Source: Holophagales bacterium UBA5704 (GTDB taxonomy: Bacteria > Acidobacteriota > Thermoanaerobaculia > Multivoradales > UBA5704). Taken from it: 64,000 bases of DNA. The number at the start of each line of letters is the position of its first letter. Position 1 is the first letter of the stretch. Location: positions 75,567 to 139,566 of the forward strand of contig DIHE01000094.1 in assembly GCA_002420005.1 (NCBI GenBank), read 5' to 3'. Positions 56,570-64,000 of this stretch are shown in pieces. The position numbers were made by a program, and so were the translations under genes. The notes under the pieces were generated by a model, which saw only the letters and a program-made list of their open reading frames with translations, was not told the DNA's origin and did no database searches.

Positions 56570-57520
56570 ATGCAAGATACGTCGCTCTGGCTCTGGGCGG
56601 GCTTCAATCTGTTCGTCCTCGCCATGCTCGCCCTCGACCTCGGAGTCTTCCATCGCAAAGCCCACGCGGTCACGCTCAAGGAGGCCACGGCGTGGAGCGC
56701 CGTCTGGGTGGCGCTGGCGCTGATTTTCAACGCGGGCCTCTGGTATTTCCGCGGGCCGGACGCCGGCGTCCAGTTCCTCACCGGCTATCTCATCGAGAAA
56801 TCGCTGAGCGTCGACAACATCTTCGTCTTCGCCCTGCTGTTCGGTTATTTCGCCGTGCCGGCGATTCAGCAGCACCGGGTGCTTTTCTGGGGTATTCTGG
56901 GAGCGCTGGTGATGCGCGCCGTGTTCATCCTGGCCGGCGCCGCGCTGCTTGAGGCTTTCCACTGGATCATCTACGTCTTCGGCGCGTTCCTCATCATCAC
57001 CGGCCTCAAGATGGCCCTCGTCCGCGACACCGGTCTGCAACCCGAAAAAAACCCGGTCCTGCGCTTGGTCCGCCGGCTCATCCCGGTGACCTCGGACTAC
57101 CGGGAGGGGCACTTCTTCGTCCGTGAGCAAGGCCGGTGGTGGGCCACCCCCCTCTTCCTGGTGCTGGTGCTGGTGGAGACGACCGACCTGGTCTTCGCGG
57201 TCGACTCCATCCCGGCGATCTTCGCGGTGACCTCGGACCCGTTCATCGTCTACACCTCGAACATCTTCGCCATCCTCGGCCTGCGCTCGCTGTACTTCCT
57301 GCTGGCCGGCGTGATGCAGAAGTTCATTTACCTGAAGCTCGGCCTGTCCGCCATCCTGGTGTTCGTCGGCGTCAAGATGACGATCACCGACCTCTACAAG
57401 ATCCCCTCGTTCGTGTCGCTGCTGGTCATCGCCACCCTGCTGGCGGTGGCGATCGGCGCCTCGCTCTGGAAGACCCGGGGGCAGGAGGGGACGGCCGTGG
57501 CTCCGGTGGAGGCCCCGTAA
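56570..57520 (+). CDS. TerC/Alx-family membrane protein, probable Mn2+ exporter
   Basis: 316 aa with about nine helices. Family motifs: LDLGVFHRKAH after helix 1, LTGYLIEKSLSVDNIFVFALLF with conserved acidic residues in the membrane, LVLVLVETTDLVFAVDSIPAIFAVTSDPFIVYTSNIFAILGLRSLYFLL. Alx and related TerC proteins export Mn2+ or load it onto secreted enzymes. Start at ATG 56570, with AAGGAGAG about 8 bp upstream. The riboswitch just upstream supports the Mn2+ role. The stop TAA shares its last base with the ATG of the M50 gene, so translation is coupled. Confidence 0.94.
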   Translation: MQDTSLWLWAGFNLFVLAMLALDLGVFHRKAHAVTLKEATAWSAVWVALALIFNAGLWYFRGPDAGVQFLTGYLIEKSLSVDNIFVFALLFGYFAVPAIQQHRVLFWGILGALVMRAVFILAGAALLEAFHWIIYVFGAFLIITGLKMALVRDTGLQPEKNPVLRLVRRLIPVTSDYREGHFFVREQGRWWATPLFLVLVLVETTDLVFAVDSIPAIFAVTSDPFIVYTSNIFAILGLRSLYFLLAGVMQKFIYLKLGLSAILVFVGVKMTITDLYKIPSFVSLLVIATLLAVAIGASLWKTRGQEGTAVAPVEAP

Positions 57521-58653
57521 TGAGAGGCTCGCTTCGCCTGCTGCAGGTCGCCGGGATCGACATCAAGGTCCATTTCACGTTTCCGCTCATCCTCCTGCTC
57601 GGCGCCTTCGACTGGGGGAGCAAATACGGCGCGTCCGGTGCGGCGTTCGGCGCGCTGTTGATGCTCGCGCTGTTCGTCTGTGTCGTGCTGCATGAGCTCG
57701 GCCACAGCCTGGTGGCCCAGCGCTTCGGCATCCCGGTGCGCGAGATCGTCCTCCTCCCCATCGGGGGCGTGGCGATGCTCGGCAAGATGCCGCGCAAACC
57801 GGTCCAGGAGCTGCTGATCGCCATCGCCGGACCGCTGGTGAACGTGGTGCTCGCCATCGGCCTGGTCTTCGCCCTCGGTGTGCGGGGAGATCTGCCGCTC
57901 GACGGCAGCGGGCTCCTGGCGCTGAGCAAGGCTGCGCCGTCCGTGGAGACGCTGCTTCAGTGGCTGCTCGCGGCCAACGTCTCCCTCTTCGTGTTCAATC
58001 TGATCCCCGCCTTCCCGATGGACGGTGGGCGGATTCTGCGCGCGGTGCTCGCGATGTTTCTCGGCTTCTCGCGCGGGACGAAGATCGCGGCCGGCGTCGG
58101 CCAGGTTCTCGCCCTCGGGCTCGGCTTGTACGCCATCTTCAACGGCCAGATCCTCCTGGCGCTCGTGGCCGCCTTCGTCTTCATGGGCGCCGGCCAGGAG
58201 CGGGCGGTCGAGGAGGCGCGCACCCTGCTTTCGACGCTGCGCCTGGGGGATGCCTACAACAAGCACGCGCTGACCTTGGCGCCGGGCGACTCCGTGCACC
58301 GGGTGATCGACTACCTGCTGACCAGCTATCAGCCGGATTTCGCGGTCGTCCTCGGGGGCCGGCTGCTCGGCGTGGTGACCCGCGACGCGGTGCTCCAGGC
58401 TCTCGCCGCGGGCACCGACGACAACTATGTGACCGGCATCATGAACCGCGAGATCCTGCGGCTCGAGGCCGGCCTTTCCCTCGCGGAGGCCCGCGAGAAG
58501 CTGGCCGAGCTGGGCGTTCCGGTCGCCGCCGTCTTCGAAGGCGAACACTACCTGGGACTGGTCAACCAGGAGGACATCAACGAAGCGCTCCACATCGCCG
58601 CCTTCCTCCGCATCGCCCAGGAGCGGAAGGCCGGCAGCCTGTTCGCCGCATGA
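57520..58653 (+). CDS. M50-family intramembrane metalloprotease with CBS domains
   Basis: 377 aa. Site-2-protease type membrane domain (1 to about 225): HELGH at 58-62 within VVLHELGHSLVAQRFGIPV, GPLVNVVLAIGL, and the second zinc site NLIPAFPMDGGRILRA. Two CBS domains follow (about 235-360: ALTLAPGDSVHRVIDYLL, GVVTRDAVLQAL, VTGIMNREILRLEAGLSL, YLGLVNQEDINEAL). CBS domains usually sense adenine nucleotides. All catalytic residues are present. It is coupled to terC upstream (1-bp overlap) and to sbtA downstream (ATGA), so it shares the Mn2+-controlled leader. Substrate unknown. Confidence 0.94.
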   Translation: MRGSLRLLQVAGIDIKVHFTFPLILLLGAFDWGSKYGASGAAFGALLMLALFVCVVLHELGHSLVAQRFGIPVREIVLLPIGGVAMLGKMPRKPVQELLIAIAGPLVNVVLAIGLVFALGVRGDLPLDGSGLLALSKAAPSVETLLQWLLAANVSLFVFNLIPAFPMDGGRILRAVLAMFLGFSRGTKIAAGVGQVLALGLGLYAIFNGQILLALVAAFVFMGAGQERAVEEARTLLSTLRLGDAYNKHALTLAPGDSVHRVIDYLLTSYQPDFAVVLGGRLLGVVTRDAVLQALAAGTDDNYVTGIMNREILRLEAGLSLAEAREKLAELGVPVAAVFEGEHYLGLVNQEDINEALHIAAFLRIAQERKAGSLFAA

Positions 58654-59615
58654 GCGCGCTGGAGCTCGTCGAGCTCAGCCTGCTCTCGCCGATGGTCCTG
58701 GCCTTCGTGCTCGGGGCCGCGGCCCGCTTGGCGAAGAGCGATCTGCGGTTCCCCGAGCCGGTCTCGACGATCCTCTCGGTCTACCTGCTGTTCGCCATCG
58801 GGCTCAAGGGAGGCGTGGAGCTGGCCAAGGCACCGCTCGCCACGCTCTGGGCCCCCACCCTCGCCACCCTGGTGCTGGGCGTCGCGATCCCGCTCTGGTG
58901 CTACGCCCTGCTGCGCCATCCCGGGCGGTTCAGCATCGCCGATGCGGCGGCCCTGGCCGCCCACTACGGTTCGGTCTCGGCGGTGACCTTCACCGCCGCC
59001 GTCACCTTCGTCGATGCGGTGGGGACCCCGGCGGAGACGTTTCTGCCGGCGCTGGTGGCGATCCTGGAAGTGCCGGCGATCGTCATCGCCCTGCTGCTCG
59101 CCCGGCGCAGCCTGGGGCAAGGGTCCTGGCGGGCCGGCTTGCACGAAGTGTTGACCGGCAAGAGCATCTTTCTGCTGGGCGGAGGCCTGTTGATCGGCGC
59201 GATTTCGGGTCCGCAGGGGTTCGCGCAGGTGCAGCCGTTCTTCGTCGATCCGTTCAAAGGGGTGCTGGCCCTCTTCCTGCTCGATCTGGGGACTCTCGCC
59301 GCCGCCCGCTTCGGTGATCTCCGCAAAGCCGGACCCTTTCTGCTCGCTTTCGGTGTCTTGATGCCGCTGGTGAACGGACTGGCCGGGGCCTGGCTCGGGG
59401 ATCTGGCCGGGTTGTCCGTCGGCGGGGCGGCGGTGTTGGGGACCATGGCGGCGAGCGCCTCCTACATTGCCGCTCCGGCCGCCGTGCGCGCCGCTCTGCC
59501 GGAGGCGAACCCGGGCTACTACCTCACCGCCTCGCTCGCCATCACCTTCCCGTTCAACCTGGTGGTGGGCATTCCGGTGTACTACCGCATGGCGGAGTGG
59601 CTCTGCGGGAGATGA
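58650..59615 (+). CDS. sbtA: SbtA-type sodium-dependent bicarbonate permease
   Basis: 321 aa, ten-helix transporter of the SbtA/DUF897 family. Family features: FVLGAAARLAKSDLRFPEPVSTILSVYLLFAIGLKGG, AAHYGSVSAVTFTAAVTFVD, LEVPAIVIALLL and AASASYIAAPAAVRAALPEANPGYYLTASLAITFPFN. SbtA takes up HCO3- with Na+ in cyanobacteria; homologues in heterotrophs are assumed to feed carboxylases. No SbtB (PII-like) gene follows. Third gene of the riboswitch operon, ATGA overlap with the M50 gene. The transported anion in this organism is not shown. Confidence 0.93.
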   Translation: MSALELVELSLLSPMVLAFVLGAAARLAKSDLRFPEPVSTILSVYLLFAIGLKGGVELAKAPLATLWAPTLATLVLGVAIPLWCYALLRHPGRFSIADAAALAAHYGSVSAVTFTAAVTFVDAVGTPAETFLPALVAILEVPAIVIALLLARRSLGQGSWRAGLHEVLTGKSIFLLGGGLLIGAISGPQGFAQVQPFFVDPFKGVLALFLLDLGTLAAARFGDLRKAGPFLLAFGVLMPLVNGLAGAWLGDLAGLSVGGAAVLGTMAASASYIAAPAAVRAALPEANPGYYLTASLAITFPFNLVVGIPVYYRMAEWLCGR

Positions 59616-59656
59616 AACCGGGCGAGGCTCCCTCGATCCATTGCGGATCTATCCCC

Positions 59657-59685
59657 TTGACGCTCCCCTCCCCGCTCCTCTAGCG
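59657..59685 (+). promoter_or_regulatory. Possible promoter of the multicopper oxidase gene
   Basis: TTGACG at 59657-59662 and TCTAGC/CTAGCG about 17 bp later, about 37 bp before the ATG. The -35 is good; the -10 is poor for sigma-70, so another sigma factor is possible. Confidence 0.4.
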
Positions 59686-59721
59686 TCGCTCCACGATCGA
59701 TCTCCACGCAGGGAGGCACCG

Positions 59722-61560
59722 ATGGTCCAACGCAGGGACGTCCTCAAGCTCGGTCTCGCAGCGGCGGCTGCGCCGCACGACCCGCACGAGCTCCTGAAGT
59801 TTCTCTGTCCACCGGACGGCGAGCCGCCCGATCTCGCGACGCCGAGCCCGCCGGCCACACCCTTCAAAGCCGAGCTGTACGTGCCGCCGGTGATGCAGCC
59901 GGTGCCGGCGCTCCAGCCGCCACCCGATCCCAAGGCCCACCAGCTCTATGACCGGTTCCCGCCGCAGAAGCTCTATGAGCTGCACGAGCAGGAATTCCGC
60001 TGGGCCTACCACCCCGACCCGCCGTACAGCGACGGCGGCGGCAGCTTGTCGTGGGGGTTCAACGGCGCAACGCCCGGCCCGGTCTTTCATGCGCGCTATG
60101 GCGAGCCCATCCTCGTCCGCCGCTTCAACAACCTGCCGCCGGTCGGGGTGAGCCAGGTGACGTTCGCCCTGCCCTCCACATCCATGCACCTGCACAACGG
60201 GCACACCGCCTCGGAGAGCGACGGCAGCCCGCAGGACTGGATCGACACCGGCGAGTTCTGGGACCACCACTACGCGAACTTCCCCTCGGGGAACGACCCG
60301 CGCCAGAAGCTGACCTCGCTCTGGTACCACGACCACCGGCTGGACTTCACCGCGGCCAACGTCTACGCCGGGCTCGACGGTTTCTACTTCCTTTTCGACG
60401 ACGAGGACACCGGCGACGAGACCACCGGCTGGCGGCTCCCCGGCGGCAAGTACGACGTGCCGCTCATCCTGCACGACGTGATGTTCCAGGCAAACGGCCA
60501 GGTGCGCTGGAACCCGTTCAACACCGCCGGCATCCTGGGCGACCGCTACACGGTCAACCGCCGCATCCAGCCGTTCTTCCAGGTGGAGCGCCGCAAGTAC
60601 CGCTTCCGCATCTACAACGGCGGCCCGTCGCGCTTCTACCAGCTCTTCCTGTCGAGCGGCAAACCGTTCGTGGTGCTGACCGGCGACGGCAATTTCCTCC
60701 CCGAGCCGCTGCTCGCCGAGAGCCTCTACCTGAGCGTGGCGCAGCGGGTCGACATCATCCTCGACTTCTCGGAATACAACGTGGGGGACACGGTCGAGCT
60801 GGTGAACCGGCTCGAGCAGACGAATGGCCAGGGACCCTCCGGCCGCATGCTCGATCCCGGCGATCCCCTGATGCAGTTCCGTGTCGTCGCTGCGACCGGC
60901 CCGGACAACAGCCGCATTCCGGACAAGCTCCGGCCGTTGCCGCGGTTCGATCCGAGCTCCGCGGTGCGCGAACGGCTCTGGACCTTCGATTACGTCGGCG
61001 GCCTGTGGACGGTCAACGGCAAGGTGTTCGATCCGAACCGGATCGACGCCGGCGTGGAGATCGGCACCACCGAGATCTGGACGTTCAGAAACGGCGGCAA
61101 CACCTGGGCGCACCCCGTGCACTGCCATTTCACCGAGTTCATCATCCTGGAGATCAACGGCAAGCCCTACGAGCCTTCCTTCATCCAGGACTGGGAAGGC
61201 GGCGAAGAGAAGCTCGTGCCCCTGCTGGGCAGCCCAACCCCCTGGCGGCTGCGCAAGCCGATCCATCGTTTCATGGGCGGGCCGCGGCGCGACGTGGCGA
61301 CGCTGCTGCCCGGCGACGAGATCAAGGTGATCTTCAGCTTCCAGGACTTCCTGGGCCATTACGTGATGCATTGCCACAACGTGGTGCACGAGGACCATTC
61401 GATGATGATCCGCTGGGACGTGCTCCAGCCCGGCCAGGGGTTCGGCGGCTCGCGGCCCGTCTCCGCCGTCTATGGCACCGAGGTCGCGCCGCCGCATCTG
61501 GAGCCGCGCCCCCGGGCCTCGACCTTCCAGCAGGACCAGCAGGAGCCGAAGGAGGAGTGA
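59722..61560 (+). CDS. Multicopper oxidase (CotA/bilirubin-oxidase-like), Tat-exported
   Basis: 612 aa. N terminus VQRRDVLKLGLAAAA is a Tat-type signal. Three cupredoxin domains with all copper motifs: HLHNGH, WYHDHRLD, HPVHCHFTEF and HCHNVVHEDHSMM, the last two giving the type 1 Cys, flanking His residues and an axial Met. The sequence between the first domain and the GGKYDVPLILHDVMF stretch resembles CotA and phenoxazinone synthase-like laccases. Such enzymes oxidise phenols, bilirubin-like pigments or metal ions with O2. GGGAGG ribosome-binding site 7 bp before ATG 59722. The SCO-like fusion gene follows after 4 bp, suggesting a joint copper-linked role. Confidence 0.93.
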   Translation: MVQRRDVLKLGLAAAAAPHDPHELLKFLCPPDGEPPDLATPSPPATPFKAELYVPPVMQPVPALQPPPDPKAHQLYDRFPPQKLYELHEQEFRWAYHPDPPYSDGGGSLSWGFNGATPGPVFHARYGEPILVRRFNNLPPVGVSQVTFALPSTSMHLHNGHTASESDGSPQDWIDTGEFWDHHYANFPSGNDPRQKLTSLWYHDHRLDFTAANVYAGLDGFYFLFDDEDTGDETTGWRLPGGKYDVPLILHDVMFQANGQVRWNPFNTAGILGDRYTVNRRIQPFFQVERRKYRFRIYNGGPSRFYQLFLSSGKPFVVLTGDGNFLPEPLLAESLYLSVAQRVDIILDFSEYNVGDTVELVNRLEQTNGQGPSGRMLDPGDPLMQFRVVAATGPDNSRIPDKLRPLPRFDPSSAVRERLWTFDYVGGLWTVNGKVFDPNRIDAGVEIGTTEIWTFRNGGNTWAHPVHCHFTEFIILEINGKPYEPSFIQDWEGGEEKLVPLLGSPTPWRLRKPIHRFMGGPRRDVATLLPGDEIKVIFSFQDFLGHYVMHCHNVVHEDHSMMIRWDVLQPGQGFGGSRPVSAVYGTEVAPPHLEPRPRASTFQQDQQEPKEE

Positions 61561-61564
61561 CGCC

Positions 61565-63874
61565 ATGGACAGACGCCAACTGATCGGTCTTGCCGGGACC
61601 GCGGCGGTCGCCGCCGCCCTCCCCCGCTCCGCCCGCGCCGAGGCGCCGGCCACGGCCGGCTGCGGCCTCGCGCCTTCCCTCGTCCCCTCCGTCGCCGTCC
61701 AGGCCCACACCGGGCACCGCGCCCGCTTCTACGAGGACCTGGTCCGGGGACGGAACGTGCTGATCCATTTCCTCGCCGGCCGTGCGGCGGACCAGGGTCC
61801 GGTCCTCGACAACCTGGCCCGCGTCCAGGCCCTGCTGGGCGACCGCATGGGGGGCGAGGTCTTCTTCTATTCGATCGCCACCGATCCGCAGCACGATACG
61901 CCGCGCCGCCTCGCCGAGGCCGCCGCGCGCCACGGCGCCGGTCCCGGCTGGCTGTTTCTGACCGGCGAGCCGGCGGACCTGGAGCTGCTGCGCAGCCGGT
62001 TCTACGTGCATGACTCCGTCCACCCCGCAGGCCACCGGCACGCAGCGGCGCCGGCGGAGGACTGCTCGCGCGGCCTGCTGCGCTATGGCAACGCAGCCAC
62101 CGGCCTCTGGGGCGGTGTGCCGGCGGTCACCGATCCGCGCTGGATCGCCGAGCGCCTGCTCTGGATGCAGCCGGGCGGTGCGCCTGCAGGAGCACCACGG
62201 CGGCGGGGTCCCCTCCCGCGGATGGCGGCCCTGTTGCTCGCTCTGGGCCTGGGTCTCCTGGGAACGGCGGCGGTCGCGCAGGGGACGGACCCCTACCAGC
62301 ACCCGCATCCGCAGCCTCCGCTTTCTGCGGCTCCTCCCCCGACCTGCAACGGCGGTGTCCTCGCCATCACCACCGGAACCAGCCCGTTTCCGCAGAGCTA
62401 CCCGTTCATCGACCCACCGGGTACCAATTTCCTGCCGACGGTCTACACCGACCTCTACGACGCCGCCGGCAGACAGATCCCGAACACCCTGCCGTCGACG
62501 CCCACCATTCCCTACAACCTGCTGGACGGCGAGCCGGTGGTCACCACGATCAATCCGGTCTCGCCCGCCGACGATCTCGGCGCCGTCTTCGACGCGATGC
62601 TGCGCGCGCCGTCGTACAGCGAGCCGGCGGACCAGGAGGCCGTGGTGCGCAAGATCCAGATGGGCATCGACGTTCTGGAAGGCAATCCCGTCCCGCACCG
62701 CGCCTACAGCGGCCTGCCCGTCCTCCACTACGACGGGCCTGCCAAGGTCAAGCAGGTGGTGCCGGTCACCGATGCCCGAGGCACCGTGATCGGCGGCAAT
62801 GTGGATGTCCACCAGGTCTGGTACGGCGGCCGAATCGAGTCCGACACCGCGATGATCGACCTCACCCCGCTCACCGGCCTGCCGAACGCGGCCGACCTCA
62901 CCTGGACGATCACCTACCACGTGGACGTCCTGTCGCGCGGTGAGGACGACTTCTCGCCGTTCGTCATGTACCTGGACACCTCGTCGGGGATGGGCAAGCC
63001 CTGGATCGCCATGGACCAGGCCTTTTTCCCCATGCAGGACGGAACGCGCACCGTCTTCAAGGTGAAGATGGCTCCATCTCCCAACTACAGCCTCGTCTAC
63101 ACCTGGGGCTGGCGGATGCATCCGCCGCGCGCCCAGGTGATGGAGAATGCCCACAAGCAGGTGACCGCCTTCACGAATCCGTGCGATTCCTCGACCGGCA
63201 CCACCCAGACGACCCAACAATGGGAGATCTCCGTTTTCGGCCCCGATCCGCGCGGCAGCGAAGCGAACAAGCTCGCGGCGATCGCCAAGATCGGCGACCT
63301 CGCGCCGGAGAAGAAGATGTGGACCGCGCTGCGGGCCGCCCGCAGTGCGGCGGCACAGAGGAAATGGCTGGAGGTGCGCCGCCAGGGGACCCTCGGCAAG
63401 GAGGCCTGGTTCGACTTCCTCGACCGCACCAAGCTTCCTGGCGATTTGAAGCCCGATCCGAAGTCGGACCTGACGCTGCTCTACGTCAACAACACGATCT
63501 ACGGCGAATTCACCGAGGGAACGCTGACCCGGCTGCCCGACTACCAGACGCGCGGCTTCACCGCCCGGATCACCCTCCTGAACGGCGACAACTTCCCGCA
63601 TGGCTATCAGAACGTCGACTTCGGCGGCGGGCGCGGCTGGGAGAACCAGTTCAAGTCGTCCGTCAAGGTCGGCGGCTCCGGATGCTGGTTCACCTTCGGC
63701 CGGGTCTATTTCTCCATGCTGGTGCCCAACGTGCCGCTGATCCCGCCGGCACAGGGCACGAAGCCGTCGAAGCAGCAGGTGGCGATGACGTTCAACTTCG
63801 ATCCCTCGCGCCGTCTGCGGTTCTATCAGTTCGATCCGCTGCACCATGACACGGCGATCTTTTCGGTGCATTGA
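61565..63874 (+). CDS. SCO-like domain fused to a large secreted domain of unknown function
   Basis: 769 aa. Signal MDRRQLIGLAGTAAVAAALPRSARA. Residues about 35-205 follow the SCO1/SenC thioredoxin fold (NVLIHFLAG, EVFFYSIATDPQHDTPRRLAEAAARHG, GWLFLTGEPADLELLRSRF), but the CxxxC copper motif expected after HFLAG is absent (RAADQ instead). Residues 220-240 (MAALLLALGLGLLGTAAVAQ) look exactly like a signal peptide inside the chain; an in-frame ATG lies at 62222. From 241 to the end is a mostly beta domain with many aromatic residues and HPHP near its start that I do not recognise. Either two genes have fused, or 62222 is a second start. Next to the multicopper oxidase. Confidence 0.75.
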   Translation: MDRRQLIGLAGTAAVAAALPRSARAEAPATAGCGLAPSLVPSVAVQAHTGHRARFYEDLVRGRNVLIHFLAGRAADQGPVLDNLARVQALLGDRMGGEVFFYSIATDPQHDTPRRLAEAAARHGAGPGWLFLTGEPADLELLRSRFYVHDSVHPAGHRHAAAPAEDCSRGLLRYGNAATGLWGGVPAVTDPRWIAERLLWMQPGGAPAGAPRRRGPLPRMAALLLALGLGLLGTAAVAQGTDPYQHPHPQPPLSAAPPPTCNGGVLAITTGTSPFPQSYPFIDPPGTNFLPTVYTDLYDAAGRQIPNTLPSTPTIPYNLLDGEPVVTTINPVSPADDLGAVFDAMLRAPSYSEPADQEAVVRKIQMGIDVLEGNPVPHRAYSGLPVLHYDGPAKVKQVVPVTDARGTVIGGNVDVHQVWYGGRIESDTAMIDLTPLTGLPNAADLTWTITYHVDVLSRGEDDFSPFVMYLDTSSGMGKPWIAMDQAFFPMQDGTRTVFKVKMAPSPNYSLVYTWGWRMHPPRAQVMENAHKQVTAFTNPCDSSTGTTQTTQQWEISVFGPDPRGSEANKLAAIAKIGDLAPEKKMWTALRAARSAAAQRKWLEVRRQGTLGKEAWFDFLDRTKLPGDLKPDPKSDLTLLYVNNTIYGEFTEGTLTRLPDYQTRGFTARITLLNGDNFPHGYQNVDFGGGRGWENQFKSSVKVGGSGCWFTFGRVYFSMLVPNVPLIPPAQGTKPSKQQVAMTFNFDPSRRLRFYQFDPLHHDTAIFSVH

Positions 63875-64000
63875 GGGCTGGCGGGTCGCGGCCCTCGCCA
63901 CGGTTCTCGTGGCGATCGGGGCTCTGCGACCTCACCCCCTGTCCCCCTCTCCCATCGCCCCCCCTTCCACCGGGAGAGGGGGCACCACCACCCAGGCTCT
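63875..64000. other. Intergenic end of window with C/G-rich repeat
   Basis: No gene starts here. Bases 63930-63995 hold CACCCCCTGTCCCCCTCTCC and a CCACCGGGAGAGGGGGCACC block, the same dispersed element type as at 2284-2350. Confidence 0.45.

Noticed and set aside
61334..63901. 855-codon open frame on the minus strand
   Set aside because: Antisense of the multicopper oxidase end and the SCO-like fusion; composition is Arg/Gly/Asp-rich with no family motif.

Overview
The window is very GC-rich and densely coded. It points to a member of the Acidobacteriota, possibly near Thermoanaerobaculia. The evidence is an ADOP-type duplicated orphan permease (4009-6456), a VWFA-related protein of the acidobacterial type (24922-26253), many secreted peptidases, a Ser/Thr kinase with TPRs, and GC-rich intergenic repeat elements. 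I saw no rRNA, tRNA, CRISPR array, insertion sequence or phage gene. The phylum call is inference from gene content.

Layout. 1-8310 is an isoprenoid locus: the end of a mevalonate-kinase-like gene, a mevalonate (di)phosphate decarboxylase, then, after an accessory insert, isopentenyl phosphate kinase and a squalene/phytoene synthase. The decarboxylase plus isopentenyl phosphate kinase pairing suggests an alternative mevalonate pathway. The insert (about 1470-6456) carries an MntA-HepT toxin-antitoxin pair, a decayed second mntA copy, a Uma2-family gene, two copies of a 61-bp repeat, a 31-bp fragment of the kinase gene, a degenerate 21-bp periodic array and the ADOP permease. 8324-14950 holds an M1 lipoprotein peptidase, an M20 amidohydrolase, a CNNM/CorC membrane protein and a GH113-like hydrolase. 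14994-24885 is a long minus-strand run: amino-acid dehydrogenase, TyrRS, a small secreted protein, a GT-C glycosyltransferase, an erythromycin-esterase-like protein, a bifunctional formiminotransferase-cyclodeaminase, and a HACL2/ILVBL-like lyase with a hotdog thioesterase. 24922-32329 holds the VWFA protein, a large FAD/Fe-S dehydrogenase, an unusual PIN-domain pair, a broken hicB and a second GT-C enzyme.

32283-36012 is a four-gene minus-strand operon: an NTF2-like protein, YcaO, TfuA and a lipocalin-like protein. It is a thioamidation-type peptide-modification locus with no obvious precursor peptide. 36123-44125 carries a Ser/Thr kinase-TPR protein, P5C dehydrogenase, DUF423, an M24 peptidase, an ASK1-like (TIR/deoxyribosyltransferase-like plus TRAFs-binding) protein and a DUF2071 protein. 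44112-48992 is a TonB receptor-YfiR-hybrid histidine kinase operon. 49109-54300 is a BNR/sortilin-like secreted protein plus an S46 peptidase.

54328-59615 holds an Rpn-family nuclease, an epimerase and a TerC-M50 protease-SbtA operon behind a strong promoter and a yybP-ykoY-type Mn2+ riboswitch. 59722-63874 is a multicopper oxidase next to an SCO-like fusion protein with an internal signal-like segment. The best leads are the precursor-less YcaO-TfuA operon, the alternative mevalonate arrangement, the ASK1-like protein, the riboswitch operon and the decayed toxin-antitoxin remnants.
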